64,000 bases of DNA from Bacteroidota bacterium. Lineage in GTDB: Bacteria > Bacteroidota > Bacteroidia > Chitinophagales > BACL12. The notes beneath the pieces were generated by a model that had not been told where the DNA came from, ran no database searches, and saw only the letters and a list, made by a program, of their open reading frames with translations. The translations under genes were made by a program, and so were the position numbers. Shown here piece by piece: positions 8,238 through 18,554 of the stretch. The first letter of the stretch is position 1, and every line of letters starts with the position of its first letter. The stretch spans positions 496,001-560,000 of the forward strand of contig JADKAC010000005.1 in the NCBI GenBank assembly GCA_016715425.1, given 5' to 3'.

Positions 8238-10364
8238 ATGGAGCTTGAAAAATTCAGTTACGACAACCGAATTGCTAAGCAATTTACTTACGCTACTATT
8301 TTTTGGGGGATAATAGGAATGACTGTTGGCCTTTGGGCAGCATTCGAACTTGCCTATCCATCATTAAATCTGGGAATTGATTTTATTACCTATGGTAGAA
8401 TAAGACCATTGCATACCAATGCAGTGATATTTGCTTTTGTTGGCAATGGCATTTTTATGGGCGTGTATTATTCCTTGCAGCGATTATGTAAAGCCCGCAT
8501 GTACAGCGATGTATTAAGTCAAATACATTTCTGGGGTTGGCAATTAATTATTGTGAGTGCAGTAATTACAATTCCATTGGGAATGACTTCCGGAAAAGAA
8601 TATGCAGAATTAGAATGGCCGATTGATATTTTAATAACTATTATTTGGGTAGTGTTCGGTATCAATATGTTCGGAACAATTATGCGGAGAAGAGTGCGAC
8701 ACATTTATGTTGCTATTTGGTTTTATATCGCCACATTTATCACGGTTGCAGTGTTGCATATTGTGAATTCAATGGCAATACCGGTTACATTATTTAAAAG
8801 TTATTCCATGTACGCAGGTGTGCAGGATGCTTTGGTGCAGTGGTGGTACGGACATAATGCCGTGGCTTTTTTCTTAACCACTCCATACCTCGGACTGATG
8901 TATTACTTTTTACCAAAAGCAGCTAATCGTCCCGTGTATTCTTATAAGTTATCTATAGTCCATTTTTGGACATTAATATTTTTATATATCTGGGCAGGAC
9001 CTCACCATTTATTGTATTCCGCATTACCCGAATGGGCACAAACTTTAGGAGTAGCATTTTCAATTATGTTGATTGCGCCGTCATGGGGAGGAATGGTAAA
9101 CGGCTTACTTACTTTGAGAGGTGCATGGGATAAAGTACGAGAAGATGTTATTCTGAAATTTATGGTGGTGGCTATCAGCGCTTATGGTATGGCAACTTTT
9201 GAGGGACCCATGTTATCACTGCGAAATATCAATGCATTAGGACATTATTCTGATTGGATAATTGCACACGTGCATGTGGGTGCTTTAGGATGGAATGGAT
9301 TTCTCACTTTCGGAATTTTATATTGGATTATTCCTAAAATGTTTCGCACAGAACTTTTTTCTAAATCGTTGGCGAACACACATTTCTGGATTGGCACTTT
9401 AGGAATTATTTTCTATGCTGTTCCTATGTATTGGGCGGGATTTATGGAAGGCTCCATGTGGAAACAATTTAATGCAGATGGCATGTTGCAGTATCCCAAT
9501 TTTGTGGAGACAACTCAATATGTAAAACCATTTTATTTATTGCGTTCCATCGGTGGTAGTTTATATTTAATCGGCGCCTTACTCATGTTATATAATTTGG
9601 TGAGGACAGTACGCAAAGGAAGTTTTATTGCCAATGAAGAAGCAGAAGCAGCTCCATTACCTGTAGCAGTGAAAGCACATAAAGGTGAATACTGGCATCG
9701 TGCTTTAGAGAGAAGACCAATTCAATTTGGAATACTTGCACTTATCGCAATTATGATTGGAGGAATAGTGGAAATAGTACCTACATTTTTAATTAAATCC
9801 AATGTGCCCACTATTGCAAGTGTGAAACCTTATACGCCACTTGAATTGGAAGGCAGAGATATTTATGTGCGGGAAGGATGTTACACTTGTCATTCGCAAA
9901 TGATTCGACCCTTCCGTTCGGAAACAATGCGCTATGGGGAATATTCAAAAGCAGGAGAATTTATTTATGATTTTCCATTCCAGTGGGGATCAAAACGCAC
10001 GGGGCCGGATTTACATAGAGTAGGTGGAAAATATCCTGACTCATGGCATTATTATCATATGTTAGATCCAACTTCAATTACACCGGGTTCTATTATGCCA
10101 CCTTATCCTTGGTTACTCGATAGAGATTTAAATACAAAAAATACAGCGGCAAAAATCAGGGCCATGCAAACTTTAGGTGTACCTTATGAAGAGGGTTATG
10201 ATCAGATTGCAGTGGAAGATTTAAATGCGCAGGCAGAGGGAATTGCAAAGCGATTGGCAGATGCAAATATCCAGACAACACCCGATAAAGAAATCATTGC
10301 ATTGATTGCTTATTTGCAAAGATTGGGAACAGATATAAAAGCAGAAAAGAGCGTTCAAAAATAA
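8238..10364 (+). CDS. ccoNO: Fused cbb3-type cytochrome c oxidase subunits I and II (CcoNO)
   Basis: One 708-residue protein combines the catalytic heme/copper subunit CcoN with the c-type cytochrome subunit CcoO, a fusion well known in Bacteroidota. The CcoN part (about residues 1-470) has the expected multiple membrane spans and histidines that bind hemes b, b3 and CuB (RPLHTNAVIF, WWYGHNAVAFF, GPHHLLYSALP, IAHVHVGALGW). After a linker and a further membrane span near 500-520, the CcoO part carries one heme-c site, CYTCH at residues 548-552, followed by SQMIRPFRSE. A conserved Met region (GSIMPPYPW) supplies the axial ligand. It reduces oxygen to water at high affinity and pumps protons at the inner membrane. 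Confidence 0.95.
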   Translation: MELEKFSYDNRIAKQFTYATIFWGIIGMTVGLWAAFELAYPSLNLGIDFITYGRIRPLHTNAVIFAFVGNGIFMGVYYSLQRLCKARMYSDVLSQIHFWGWQLIIVSAVITIPLGMTSGKEYAELEWPIDILITIIWVVFGINMFGTIMRRRVRHIYVAIWFYIATFITVAVLHIVNSMAIPVTLFKSYSMYAGVQDALVQWWYGHNAVAFFLTTPYLGLMYYFLPKAANRPVYSYKLSIVHFWTLIFLYIWAGPHHLLYSALPEWAQTLGVAFSIMLIAPSWGGMVNGLLTLRGAWDKVREDVILKFMVVAISAYGMATFEGPMLSLRNINALGHYSDWIIAHVHVGALGWNGFLTFGILYWIIPKMFRTELFSKSLANTHFWIGTLGIIFYAVPMYWAGFMEGSMWKQFNADGMLQYPNFVETTQYVKPFYLLRSIGGSLYLIGALLMLYNLVRTVRKGSFIANEEAEAAPLPVAVKAHKGEYWHRALERRPIQFGILALIAIMIGGIVEIVPTFLIKSNVPTIASVKPYTPLELEGRDIYVREGCYTCHSQMIRPFRSETMRYGEYSKAGEFIYDFPFQWGSKRTGPDLHRVGGKYPDSWHYYHMLDPTSITPGSIMPPYPWLLDRDLNTKNTAAKIRAMQTLGVPYEEGYDQIAVEDLNAQAEGIAKRLADANIQTTPDKEIIALIAYLQRLGTDIKAEKSVQK

Positions 10365-10370
10365 TAGGAT

Positions 10371-10568
10371 ATGGATTACACGAATCATTTAACATCAATT
10401 GCCGGCGTGGATATTTATCCCTTGATATCGCTGATTATATTCTTTGTATTTTTTGTTTTACTGATTATAATTGTTGTAAGAATGCGCAAAGGATATATTG
10501 ACGAAATGAAACAAATGCCGTTAGAGGATGACACACCGGAAAATAAAAAAATAATTAGCCAACATTAA
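10371..10568 (+). CDS. ccoQ: CcoQ-like small subunit of cbb3 oxidase
   Basis: A 65-residue protein with a single hydrophobic segment (about residues 16-38, ISLIIFFVFFVLLIIIVV) followed by a basic then acidic tail. It sits six bases after ccoNO and 11 bases before ccoP, the standard position of CcoQ, which stabilises the oxidase complex. The sequence itself is poorly conserved, so the call depends mainly on size, topology and position. Confidence 0.8.
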   Translation: MDYTNHLTSIAGVDIYPLISLIIFFVFFVLLIIIVVRMRKGYIDEMKQMPLEDDTPENKKIISQH

Positions 10569-10579
10569 AATTTACAGTA

Positions 10580-11707
10580 ATGAATTTACTTTCAGAAAAA
10601 TCAAAAAAAATAGTAGCAGTCGTTATATCACTCATTGCTCCATTAATGGTAATGGCAGCAAATGCAACAGAAGAAGCATCAAAAACATGGTTTATCGAAG
10701 AGCCTGTTTTTTGGGTGTTAATTGCAGTGGCTGCACTATTGTTATATCTTATTTATGCCTTAGGTCAATTATTGATTTTGGGCACAAAATGGAGAATAAG
10801 AGATAAAGGCGGCAAAGGAATGATGTTGTTAGCATTTGTTACCTGCACATTATTATCTGGTAACACATATGCACAATCTACCGGAGCTTCGGCTTCACAA
10901 ACTTCAATCGTGAATGATCCCTATTTTCCATTATATATTTTAATTCTTGTTGAATTAATTATCGTTAGCTACTTATTATATAGCATAAGGGTGGCAGATC
11001 GAGCTCGCACACAGTATGGAAGAAAACTGGGAGTGTTATCAATGATGTGGAAGGGATTAAATCCGGCGAAACCTGTGGAGAAGGAGGAGGATATTTTATT
11101 AGGTGATCATGTGTATGATGGCATTCAGGAATTGGATAATGTGATGCCACCTTGGTTGCGTTTTTTATTTATTGCAACTATCATTTTTGCAGTAATTTAT
11201 ATTCCTTATTATTTTTTGGGATACGGACCAACACAAAAAGAGCGGTATGATGAATCTATAGCAAAAGCAGATGCGGCGAAGGAAGAACGTATGAAAACGG
11301 ATGTGGCTTTGGTGGATGAAAATACAGTGGTCATAAATCAAGCACCAGAGATATTATCGGCAGGAAAAGAAATTTTTACAACCTACTGTTCGGCTTGTCA
11401 TGGTAATGAAGGTGAAGGAGGTATTGGACCAAACTTCGCTGATGATTATTGGATACATGGAGGTTCCGTCAAAAATATTTTTGCAACTATTAAACACGGC
11501 GTTCCTGAAAAAGGAATGGCTGCATGGAATGAAATTCTTACACCACCACAAATAGCGGATGTGTGTAATTATATTATTTCTTTACATGGAACAAACCCAC
11601 CAAACCCGAAAGAACCCCAAGGAGAAATTTGGAAAGGAGAAAGCGCAGCAACAGATTCTTCTGCAGCCACTTCAGATACAAGTGCAGTAGTGATGTTGGA
11701 GAAATAA
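10580..11707 (+). CDS. ccoP: CcoP, cbb3 oxidase subunit III (single heme-c form)
   Basis: A 375-residue membrane-anchored cytochrome c that passes electrons to CcoNO. There are hydrophobic segments near residues 9-27, 43-68 and 112-135, then the CcoP signature DHVYDGIQELDNVMPPW and another membrane span (about 193-215). The periplasmic domain carries only one heme site, CSACH at 270-274, with a Met ligand in GMAAWNEIL. Proteobacterial CcoP has two hemes, and single-heme versions occur in Bacteroidota. The N-terminal extension looks as if it contains an internal signal-like segment ending in NTYAQS, which is odd. The Ser/Thr/Ala-rich C-terminus is low complexity. Confidence 0.92.
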   Translation: MNLLSEKSKKIVAVVISLIAPLMVMAANATEEASKTWFIEEPVFWVLIAVAALLLYLIYALGQLLILGTKWRIRDKGGKGMMLLAFVTCTLLSGNTYAQSTGASASQTSIVNDPYFPLYILILVELIIVSYLLYSIRVADRARTQYGRKLGVLSMMWKGLNPAKPVEKEEDILLGDHVYDGIQELDNVMPPWLRFLFIATIIFAVIYIPYYFLGYGPTQKERYDESIAKADAAKEERMKTDVALVDENTVVINQAPEILSAGKEIFTTYCSACHGNEGEGGIGPNFADDYWIHGGSVKNIFATIKHGVPEKGMAAWNEILTPPQIADVCNYIISLHGTNPPNPKEPQGEIWKGESAATDSSAATSDTSAVVMLEK

Positions 11708-11745
11708 GTAGGGAGTATTTCGTTTAATAAATTTATTTCGGGCTT

Positions 11746-13140
11746 ATGAAAAATGAAGGAAAGGATTCGTTCAGAGATAAGATTTATACCGCTGATGAAT
11801 CTGGGAAACGCAAATGGGTGTATGCTACAAAACCCTTCGGTAAATTTTATAACTACCGCACTATACTCACGGTTTTTTATATTGTGTTTTTCTTTTCAAT
11901 GCCGTTTATAAAAGTGGATGGTCATCCGCTTTTTCTGTTTGATGTGTTAGAAAGAAAATTCATTTTATTTGGTGCAATATTCTGGCCGCAGGATTTTTTC
12001 ATTTTCGCTGTCGGTATGCTGGCGTTTATGGTATTCATTGTTTTTTTTACTGTTGTTTTTGGTAGAGTGTTTTGTGGTTGGATTTGTCCGCAAACAATTT
12101 TTATGGAAATGATTTTTCGTAAAATTGAATATTGGATTGAAGGCACTGCGGAGAAGCAAAGAAAATTGGATGCACAACCCTGGAATCGTGAAAAAATATT
12201 TCGTAAAACTTCCAAGCATATTATTTTTTGGGTATTATCATTCATTATTGCAAATACATTTCTTGCTTACATCATTGGGATTGATAGTTTGTTTAAAATA
12301 ATTTCAGAACCAATTTCAAAAAATGTAATTGGCTTTTTATCAATCATGGCATTTACCACCGTGTTTTATGGCGTGTTTGCTTTTGCACGGGAAATGGTGT
12401 GCACATTTGCTTGTCCGTACGGCAGATTGCAAGGTGTATTATTGGATAAACATTCTATTGTAGTAGCGTATGATTATGAGCGTGGTGAACCGAGAGGAAA
12501 AATTAAAAAAGGAGAGGAGCAATCGAATGGAGATTGTGTGGATTGCGGTTTATGTGTGCGTGTTTGTCCAACAGGAATTGATATTCGCAATGGTACTCAA
12601 TTGGAGTGTGTGAATTGCACTGCTTGTATTGATGCATGTGATAGCATTATGGAAAAAGTGAATCGTCCGAAAGGATTAATTCGTTATGCATCAGAAAATA
12701 ATATTGCATTAAAACAAAAAACAAAAATCACTCCCCGCATGATAGGTTATTCTGTGGTGTTGGTTTTATTACTGGGATTATTCAGTGTGTTATTAGCAAC
12801 CAGAAAAGATATTGGTGCTGCAATTACCCGTGCGCAAGGACAATTATATCAGCAGCCCGACAGTTTGCATTACAGTAATTTATATACTATTAAATTGATT
12901 AATAAAACAGTGAAAGATGTGCCTGTTACATTGCGATTGGAAGATATCTCCGGTGAAATAAAAATGGTAACTCCGCAATTAAAAGTTACTTCCGAATCCA
13001 TGGCTGAAGGTACTTTCTTTGTGATTTTATCTCCGGAACAAATACTACAACGCAGTATGGATATTCGTGTTGGTGTGTATTCAGGTGATAAGAAAATTGA
13101 AACAGTAAAAACTAAATTTTTCGGACCTGTATTACAATAG
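11746..13140 (+). CDS. ccoG: CcoG, cbb3 oxidase accessory iron-sulfur protein
   Basis: A 464-residue polyferredoxin-type inner-membrane protein. It has Cys motifs in membrane regions (CGWICPQTIF, CTFACPYGRLQG) and two 4Fe-4S ferredoxin motifs (CVDCGLCVRVCP and CVNCTACIDAC). The C-terminal domain is periplasmic and immunoglobulin-like. In other bacteria CcoG reduces Cu(II) to Cu(I) so that CcoI can carry copper for oxidase assembly. It follows ccoP by 38 bases and precedes ccoH by six, which fits a single operon. The length matches the family. Confidence 0.94.
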   Translation: MKNEGKDSFRDKIYTADESGKRKWVYATKPFGKFYNYRTILTVFYIVFFFSMPFIKVDGHPLFLFDVLERKFILFGAIFWPQDFFIFAVGMLAFMVFIVFFTVVFGRVFCGWICPQTIFMEMIFRKIEYWIEGTAEKQRKLDAQPWNREKIFRKTSKHIIFWVLSFIIANTFLAYIIGIDSLFKIISEPISKNVIGFLSIMAFTTVFYGVFAFAREMVCTFACPYGRLQGVLLDKHSIVVAYDYERGEPRGKIKKGEEQSNGDCVDCGLCVRVCPTGIDIRNGTQLECVNCTACIDACDSIMEKVNRPKGLIRYASENNIALKQKTKITPRMIGYSVVLVLLLGLFSVLLATRKDIGAAITRAQGQLYQQPDSLHYSNLYTIKLINKTVKDVPVTLRLEDISGEIKMVTPQLKVTSESMAEGTFFVILSPEQILQRSMDIRVGVYSGDKKIETVKTKFFGPVLQ

Positions 13141-13146
13141 ATAAAT

Positions 13147-13578
13147 ATGAATTGGGGTAAAAGCATAGTACTGGCATTTGTGATTTTTATAGGCTTCATT
13201 ATGTATATCGTAATTCGATCTGCACAAGAAAGTGTAGATCTTGTTTCGGAAGATTATTATAATGAGGAATTAAAATATCAGGATGTGATTGATGCAGAAA
13301 TAAATACTTTACCCTTTAAGGATTCTATTCGCATTGAACAAATTGCTCAAACTATTGAGATGGAATTTCCGGATGAAATTATTGTAGATGCTGAAGGTGA
13401 AATTTATTTTTTCAGACCGAATGATATAAAGCTGGATAAAAAAATTCTGTTGCAAACCGATGTTAATGGTTTGCAAATAATCGGTGCCGATCAATTTATT
13501 CCGGGCATGTATGTGGTGAAAGTAAATTGGAATAAAAACGGAAAAACATATTTCTATCAGCAGAATATTTTTTTATGA
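13147..13578 (+). CDS. ccoH: CcoH/FixH family protein
   Basis: A 143-residue protein with one N-terminal membrane segment (about residues 7-25) and the recognisable FixH motif DLVSEDYYNEELKYQ just after it. The rest is a periplasmic beta domain. FixH/CcoH stabilises the assembling cbb3 complex. The gene lies between ccoG and the SafE-like gene, overlapping the latter by four bases, so the two are translationally coupled. Confidence 0.9.
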   Translation: MNWGKSIVLAFVIFIGFIMYIVIRSAQESVDLVSEDYYNEELKYQDVIDAEINTLPFKDSIRIEQIAQTIEMEFPDEIIVDAEGEIYFFRPNDIKLDKKILLQTDVNGLQIIGADQFIPGMYVVKVNWNKNGKTYFYQQNIFL

Positions 13579-14291
13579 TTGAGTTAATTGCTGCCGGATT
13601 TTTAATTGGATTTATGGGCAGCTTGCATTGTGTGGGTATGTGTGGTCCGCTTGCAGTAATGTTGCATGCAAATGCTCCCGGCAATCAAGTTGTAAATGGT
13701 ATGCTGTATAATGCCGGAAGAATTATTACTTACACACTTTTGGGAGTCATCATTGCACTTATCGGAAAGACATTTATAGCAGCAGGTTTTCAGCAAGTAG
13801 TTTCTATAATTTCCGGTTGCATTATTTTACTTATTCTTTTTTTACCCATTGCATTAAAACAAAAAATCCCTGGCACTCGAATACTAAGAACTTTTGTAGG
13901 CAGAATGAAAAAATCTTGGTCAGGTATTTTAAAACAACACACTAAAACAAGTGTTCTTGCCGGTGGAATTATCAATGGATTTTTACCCTGTGGTTTAGTA
14001 TATGTTGCATTGGTTGCTGCATTAAATGCACAGTCTATTGGTGGAGGTGCACTGTTTATGACGATGTTTGGTTTAGGCACTGTGCCCGCTATGTTTTTAG
14101 CAGGTACCGCAGGAAATTTTTTCAGTATGCCTTTGCGTATGCGCATTCGAAAAATAATTCCGGTATTTACTTTTCTTGTGGGTGTGTTATTGATATTGCG
14201 TGGACTCGGTTTAGGAATTCCTTATGTGAGTCCACATATGGATGCCAGCGGACATGTAATGGAATGTTGTAAAAATCCGAATGTAAAATAA
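13575..14291 (+). CDS. SafE/TauE-like membrane protein of the cbb3 locus (probable metal delivery)
   Basis: A 238-residue inner-membrane protein with about six membrane spans, of the group annotated as sulfite exporter TauE/SafE family but regularly found beside ccoG/H/I. Two short motifs stand out: MGSLHCVGMCGPLAVML in the first span and GFLPCGLVYVAL in the fourth, both with Cys residues as in DsbD/CcdA-like or copper-handling proteins. The C-terminal tail has a cluster of possible metal ligands (H, M, H, M, C, C in SPHMDASGHVMECC). Its context implies a role in copper or thiol handling for oxidase assembly rather than sulfite export; that is inference. Confidence 0.85.
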   Translation: MIELIAAGFLIGFMGSLHCVGMCGPLAVMLHANAPGNQVVNGMLYNAGRIITYTLLGVIIALIGKTFIAAGFQQVVSIISGCIILLILFLPIALKQKIPGTRILRTFVGRMKKSWSGILKQHTKTSVLAGGIINGFLPCGLVYVALVAALNAQSIGGGALFMTMFGLGTVPAMFLAGTAGNFFSMPLRMRIRKIIPVFTFLVGVLLILRGLGLGIPYVSPHMDASGHVMECCKNPNVK

Positions 14292-14292
14292 A

Positions 14293-15990
14293 TCAATCTA
14301 CTTTTTTTGCATGCATATCACCACCTTGATGTAAAGTCATGCCTATTGTTTCACCGGCATCATTCAATTGAAAAGTAATAGAAGCATCCACAATTTTTAA
14401 AAAGAATTCTGTTTCATTTTCTGCAAACATTTCAAAAGCACCTTGGCCTGTTGCTTGTCCGAATAATTTGTTATCCTTAATAAAAATCTTAATAAAAAAT
14501 CCACCGCCGAAATCATATTTACCTTCATATTTCTGCAATACTTCTTGTGGTAATTCTATTTCCATTCGTTCCGTGGGAATTGGAATATCTGTTTTCATTC
14601 CAATATCATTTGGACCATAATTACCAAACACATCAAACATATTTGTTGTCATAATTGATTTGTCTGCCGCATCATGTCCGAATTTTATCCTTGAAAATTT
14701 ATCAGTAGTATAAAATTCATCATTACCCAAATAAGTAAGTTTATATTTTGCACCACCTGTCCGTTGTGCATATAAATTATTGCTATCAATTGTAAAATAT
14801 CTGTAAATCAGTTCATCGGAATAATTGCTTACTAATCTTCCTCCGGTTCGGTTTACCTGATATGTTCCTGTATATTTTTTTAATTGTTCTGCATCTATCG
14901 GCACCGCATTTCCTGTAATATCAAAATGAAGTAGCTTATTTAAAATTTCATTCATCACACCATCCGGTCTTTGCTTTGTATTGTTGGTGAGCATCACTAT
15001 ATATAAGTGTTTTTCCGGAATACGAATGGCATCACTTAAAAAACCATTAATTGCACCGCCGTGTCGAATTATTTTTACACCGTTGTATTCGCCAACAGTC
15101 CATCCATATCCATAATTTGCATATTCACCGGTGCTTAATTTATAGTTGGTAAATGCTTGTTGAATGAGCTCCTGATTTAAAATTTTATTGGTATAAAGTG
15201 CATCATCCCATTTTAATAAATCATTCACATTGCTCACAATCTGCCCTGCAGCATACGGCCATGTCCAACTGAATTCAGAGGCAGGCATATAGTTAACCAT
15301 ACTGGGTTGATATCCATTTACAAATCGGGGAATTATTTTTTCTTTTGAACCTAAAGTTGTACTTGTCATTTTTAGTGGATCAAAAATATTTTTTTGCAGA
15401 TAATCTTCGTAAGTCATTCCACTAACTTTTTCTATTATCATTCCTGCAAGATTGAAACCTGAATTGCTGTAACTCCAATCTGTTCCGGGCTCAAACATTA
15501 AGGGTGCATCTTGAAAAATGCCGACCATTTCTTTTAAAGTAATATCCTTATTAAACAATGTGCTAAACGTATCCATTTCAGTAAAACTTGGAATGCCGGC
15601 AGTATGCGTAAGCAGATTTTCTATAGTTATTATTTTATCATGCGAATTATAATCAGGCATATATAATTTGATGTCATCTTTTAAATTTAATTTGCCTTGT
15701 TGTACTAATTGAAGAATTGCAATTGCCGTAAATTGTTTGGTCATAGAGCCAATTGCAAATACATAATCTTCTTTCATCGGAACAGTGAGTTCCACGCTTG
15801 CCATTCCCAATACTTTTTGATAAATGGGTTTTCCTTCTTCTGCAATTAATAATACAGCTCCCGGTTCTATTGCAGAATAATTTGCATTTAATACACTGTC
15901 AATAAATTTTTCCGTAACACCGGAAATTGTTTGTGCATTTGCAGTAAAGAATAATGAACTTATGAAAAGGAGAAAGAAAATTTTTTTCAT
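14293..15990 (-). CDS. Serine hydrolase, beta-lactamase class C / penicillin-binding-like, exported
   Basis: A 565-residue protein with a signal peptide (MKKIFFLLFISSLFFTANA). The catalytic motifs of class C-like serine hydrolases are present: S82-M-T-K85, YSN (in WSYSNSGF) and HGG (in IRHGGAINGF). A C-terminal beta domain beyond residue about 370 is typical of the ABH/esterase-like branch in Bacteroidota. Probable substrates are peptides, D-amino-acid peptides or esters in the periplasm; antibiotic resistance should not be assumed. The gene ends one base from the SafE-like gene on the other strand, with no visible terminator between them. Confidence 0.88.
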   Translation of the reverse strand: MKKIFFLLFISSLFFTANAQTISGVTEKFIDSVLNANYSAIEPGAVLLIAEEGKPIYQKVLGMASVELTVPMKEDYVFAIGSMTKQFTAIAILQLVQQGKLNLKDDIKLYMPDYNSHDKIITIENLLTHTAGIPSFTEMDTFSTLFNKDITLKEMVGIFQDAPLMFEPGTDWSYSNSGFNLAGMIIEKVSGMTYEDYLQKNIFDPLKMTSTTLGSKEKIIPRFVNGYQPSMVNYMPASEFSWTWPYAAGQIVSNVNDLLKWDDALYTNKILNQELIQQAFTNYKLSTGEYANYGYGWTVGEYNGVKIIRHGGAINGFLSDAIRIPEKHLYIVMLTNNTKQRPDGVMNEILNKLLHFDITGNAVPIDAEQLKKYTGTYQVNRTGGRLVSNYSDELIYRYFTIDSNNLYAQRTGGAKYKLTYLGNDEFYTTDKFSRIKFGHDAADKSIMTTNMFDVFGNYGPNDIGMKTDIPIPTERMEIELPQEVLQKYEGKYDFGGGFFIKIFIKDNKLFGQATGQGAFEMFAENETEFFLKIVDASITFQLNDAGETIGMTLHQGGDMHAKKVD

Positions 15991-16060
15991 TTCAAGATTT
16001 TTGAATTGGATGATTTATTACTATTAAAGGTAGCGGTAAAAATATTATATATGTAGATAC

Positions 16061-16094
16061 AAAAAAAAACACAGAGTGTTTGCTCCGTGTTTTA
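16061..16094 (-). terminator. Rho-independent terminator of the aconitase gene
   Basis: Read on the minus strand: arm AAAACACGGAG, 6-base loop, arm CTCTGTGTTTT, then a T run. The stem has 11 pairs with one G-U. It lies about 20 bases after the aconitase stop codon. Confidence 0.85.
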
Positions 16095-16113
16095 AAATGA
16101 ATTAAAAATGTAT

Positions 16114-18369
16114 TTAACTACCAATCATATTCAAAGCACTTCCTGCTTTAAACCATTTAATCTGTTGTGCATTATAAGTATGATTTACTGTTATAGAATC
16201 TTTACTTCCATCCGCATGATTTAAAACAACAGTAAGTGGAACGCCGGGTGCAAAATTTGTTAACCCGATGATGTCAATGTTATCATCTTCCAATACTTTA
16301 TCATAATCATTTTTATCATCGAAAGTCAATCCAAGCATACCTTGTTTTTTAAGATTGGTTTCATGGATACGTGCAAATGATTTTACTAAAATTGCACGCA
16401 CACCCAAATGTCTTGGTTCCATTGCCGCATGCTCCCTGGATGAACCTTCACCATAATTTTCATCACCTACAACTATACTTCCTATGCCGGCAGCTTTATA
16501 TGCTCTTTGCACATTGGGAACAGAATTATATTCTCCGGTTAATTGATTTTTTACAGTATCTGTTTTCTCATTGAAAAAATTAATTGCACCAATCAACATG
16601 TTGTTTGAAATATTATCCAGATGCCCTCTGAATTTTAACCAGGGACCCGCCATAGAAATATGATCTGTTGTACATTTTCCTTGTGCTTTAATCAACAGTT
16701 TTAATCCTTTTATATCTGTTCCTTCCCATGCAGGAAATGGTGCTAATATTTGCAAGCGATTTGATTCCGGACTAATAATTACTTCAATACCCGACCCATC
16801 AATTGCAGGTTCTAAATAACCCGGATCTTTTACATCAAATCCTTTAGTAGGTAATTCAATTCCAACAGGTTGATCTAACATCACCATCTTTCCTTCATCA
16901 TTCATCAATGCATCGGTAAGTGGATTAAAAGTGATATCACCTGCAATTGCAAGTGCGGTAACTATTTCCGGTGAAGCAACAAATGCATGGGTATTTGGAT
17001 TGCCGTCATTGCGCTTTGCAAAATTTCTATTGTAAGAAGTAAGGATAGTATTTTTTTTATCAGGATCATTGGTATGTCTTGCCCATTGACCAATGCAAGG
17101 ACCGCAAGCATTTGCCAAAACAACACCGCCCATTTTTTCAAAATCATCAAGTAAACCATCTCTGGCAACTGTGAATCTTATCTGCTCCGAGCCCGGTGTA
17201 ATTGTAAATTCACTTTTTGCTTTTAATTTTTTAGCAACTGCCTGACGTGCTATACTTGCAGCACGAGTTAAATCTTCATAACTGCTGTTAGTGCAACTTC
17301 CTATTAAGCCAACCTCCAAAATTTTTGGCCAGCCATTCACTATTACCGCATCTTTTAATTTACTTATCGGCCAGGCAAGATCAGGTGTGTAAGGTCCATT
17401 TACAAAAGGCTCCAATTCATCCAGATTTATTTCTATAACCCTATCAAAATACATTTCAGGATCTGCATACACTTCCGGATCTCCGGTTAAATGTGCTTCC
17501 ACTGCATCGGCTAATGCAGCAACATCAGAGCGTCCGGTTGCATTTAAATATCTGCTCATACTTTCATCATAACCAAATAAAGAAGTAGTTGCGCCTATCT
17601 CTGCACCCATATTACAAATAGTACCTTTTCCTGTGCACGAAATATTTTTAGCTCCTTCACCAAAATATTCTACAATTGCACCGGTTCCACCTTTCACAGT
17701 TAATATTCCGGATACTTTTAATATCACATCTTTGGCACTAGTCCATCCACTCATTTTTCCTGTGAGTTTCACCCCGATGAGTTTCGGCATTTTCAATTCC
17801 CAAGGGAAACCTGCCATCACATCCACTGCATCAGCGCCACCAACACCAATCGCCACCATTCCTAATCCACCTGCATTCACTGTATGACTATCGGTTCCAA
17901 TCATCATCCCACCAGGAAATGCATAATTTTCTAAAACTACTTGATGAATAATTCCGGCACCGGGTTTCCAAAAACCAATTCCATATTTATTAGAAACAGA
18001 AGCTAGGAAATCAAATACCTCTTTATTGGAATCCACTGCATTAGCCAAATCTTTGCTTGCACCCACTTTAGCCTGAATTAAGTGATCGCAATGCACGGTA
18101 GAAGGCACGGCAACTTTTTTCTTACCGGCACTCATAAATTGCAGTAGCGCCATTTGTGCTGTTGCATCTTGCATTGCTACACGATCGGGTGCAAAATCCA
18201 CATAACTATTTCCTCTTTCATAAATGCTATGGGCAGCACCTTCGGAAAGATGACTGTATAATATTTTTTCAGTGAGGGTAAGTGGTTTATTTAATACTTT
18301 GCGGGCAGCGGTAATTTTTGTTGGAAGTTGTTCATATAACTCCTTAATCATTTCAATATCAAATGCCAT
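16114..18369 (-). CDS. acn: Aconitate hydratase (mitochondrial-type)
   Basis: A 751-residue TCA-cycle enzyme that isomerises citrate to isocitrate. The three Cys ligands of the 4Fe-4S cluster are visible: C359 in GSCTNSS, and C422 and C425 in [10 protein letters not shown]. Other family landmarks are [26 protein letters not shown] and the swivel domain at the C-terminus. The length matches mitochondrial-type aconitase and is shorter than AcnA (about 890) or AcnB (about 860). It is monocistronic: a terminator follows directly. A TAACTTTG sequence (minus strand, 18486-18493) could be its -7 box, but no TTG stands at the right distance. Confidence 0.97.
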   Translation of the reverse strand: MAFDIEMIKELYEQLPTKITAARKVLNKPLTLTEKILYSHLSEGAAHSIYERGNSYVDFAPDRVAMQDATAQMALLQFMSAGKKKVAVPSTVHCDHLIQAKVGASKDLANAVDSNKEVFDFLASVSNKYGIGFWKPGAGIIHQVVLENYAFPGGMMIGTDSHTVNAGGLGMVAIGVGGADAVDVMAGFPWELKMPKLIGVKLTGKMSGWTSAKDVILKVSGILTVKGGTGAIVEYFGEGAKNISCTGKGTICNMGAEIGATTSLFGYDESMSRYLNATGRSDVAALADAVEAHLTGDPEVYADPEMYFDRVIEINLDELEPFVNGPYTPDLAWPISKLKDAVIVNGWPKILEVGLIGSCTNSSYEDLTRAASIARQAVAKKLKAKSEFTITPGSEQIRFTVARDGLLDDFEKMGGVVLANACGPCIGQWARHTNDPDKKNTILTSYNRNFAKRNDGNPNTHAFVASPEIVTALAIAGDITFNPLTDALMNDEGKMVMLDQPVGIELPTKGFDVKDPGYLEPAIDGSGIEVIISPESNRLQILAPFPAWEGTDIKGLKLLIKAQGKCTTDHISMAGPWLKFRGHLDNISNNMLIGAINFFNEKTDTVKNQLTGEYNSVPNVQRAYKAAGIGSIVVGDENYGEGSSREHAAMEPRHLGVRAILVKSFARIHETNLKKQGMLGLTFDDKNDYDKVLEDDNIDIIGLTNFAPGVPLTVVLNHADGSKDSITVNHTYNAQQIKWFKAGSALNMIGS

Positions 18370-18554
18370 AATAAACTTGAAATTTTATAGTGAAGAAAAT
18401 CATTAAAAAAAATTGAAGTCAAAATATCTTAAATGTTGTTGCGAAGCATAAACTATCTTGCATGTTCATTTAAATTTGCTACATACAAAGTTAACACAAT
18501 ACAAAATGGATAGGTTTATAAATATTCAATTTTATAGTTACAAAAATTTAAATA

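Noticed and set aside
5543..14291. cbb3 locus as horizontally acquired
   Set aside because: Base composition and codon use look like the rest of the window, and ccoNO fusion is the normal Bacteroidota form.
14293..15990. Serine hydrolase as an antibiotic-resistance beta-lactamase
   Set aside because: The class C motifs are shared by many esterases and peptidases; length and C-terminal domain fit a non-resistance role.
18486..18493. TAACTTTG as aconitase promoter
   Set aside because: A TTG at the proper distance is missing, so I did not list it as a feature, though it remains possible.
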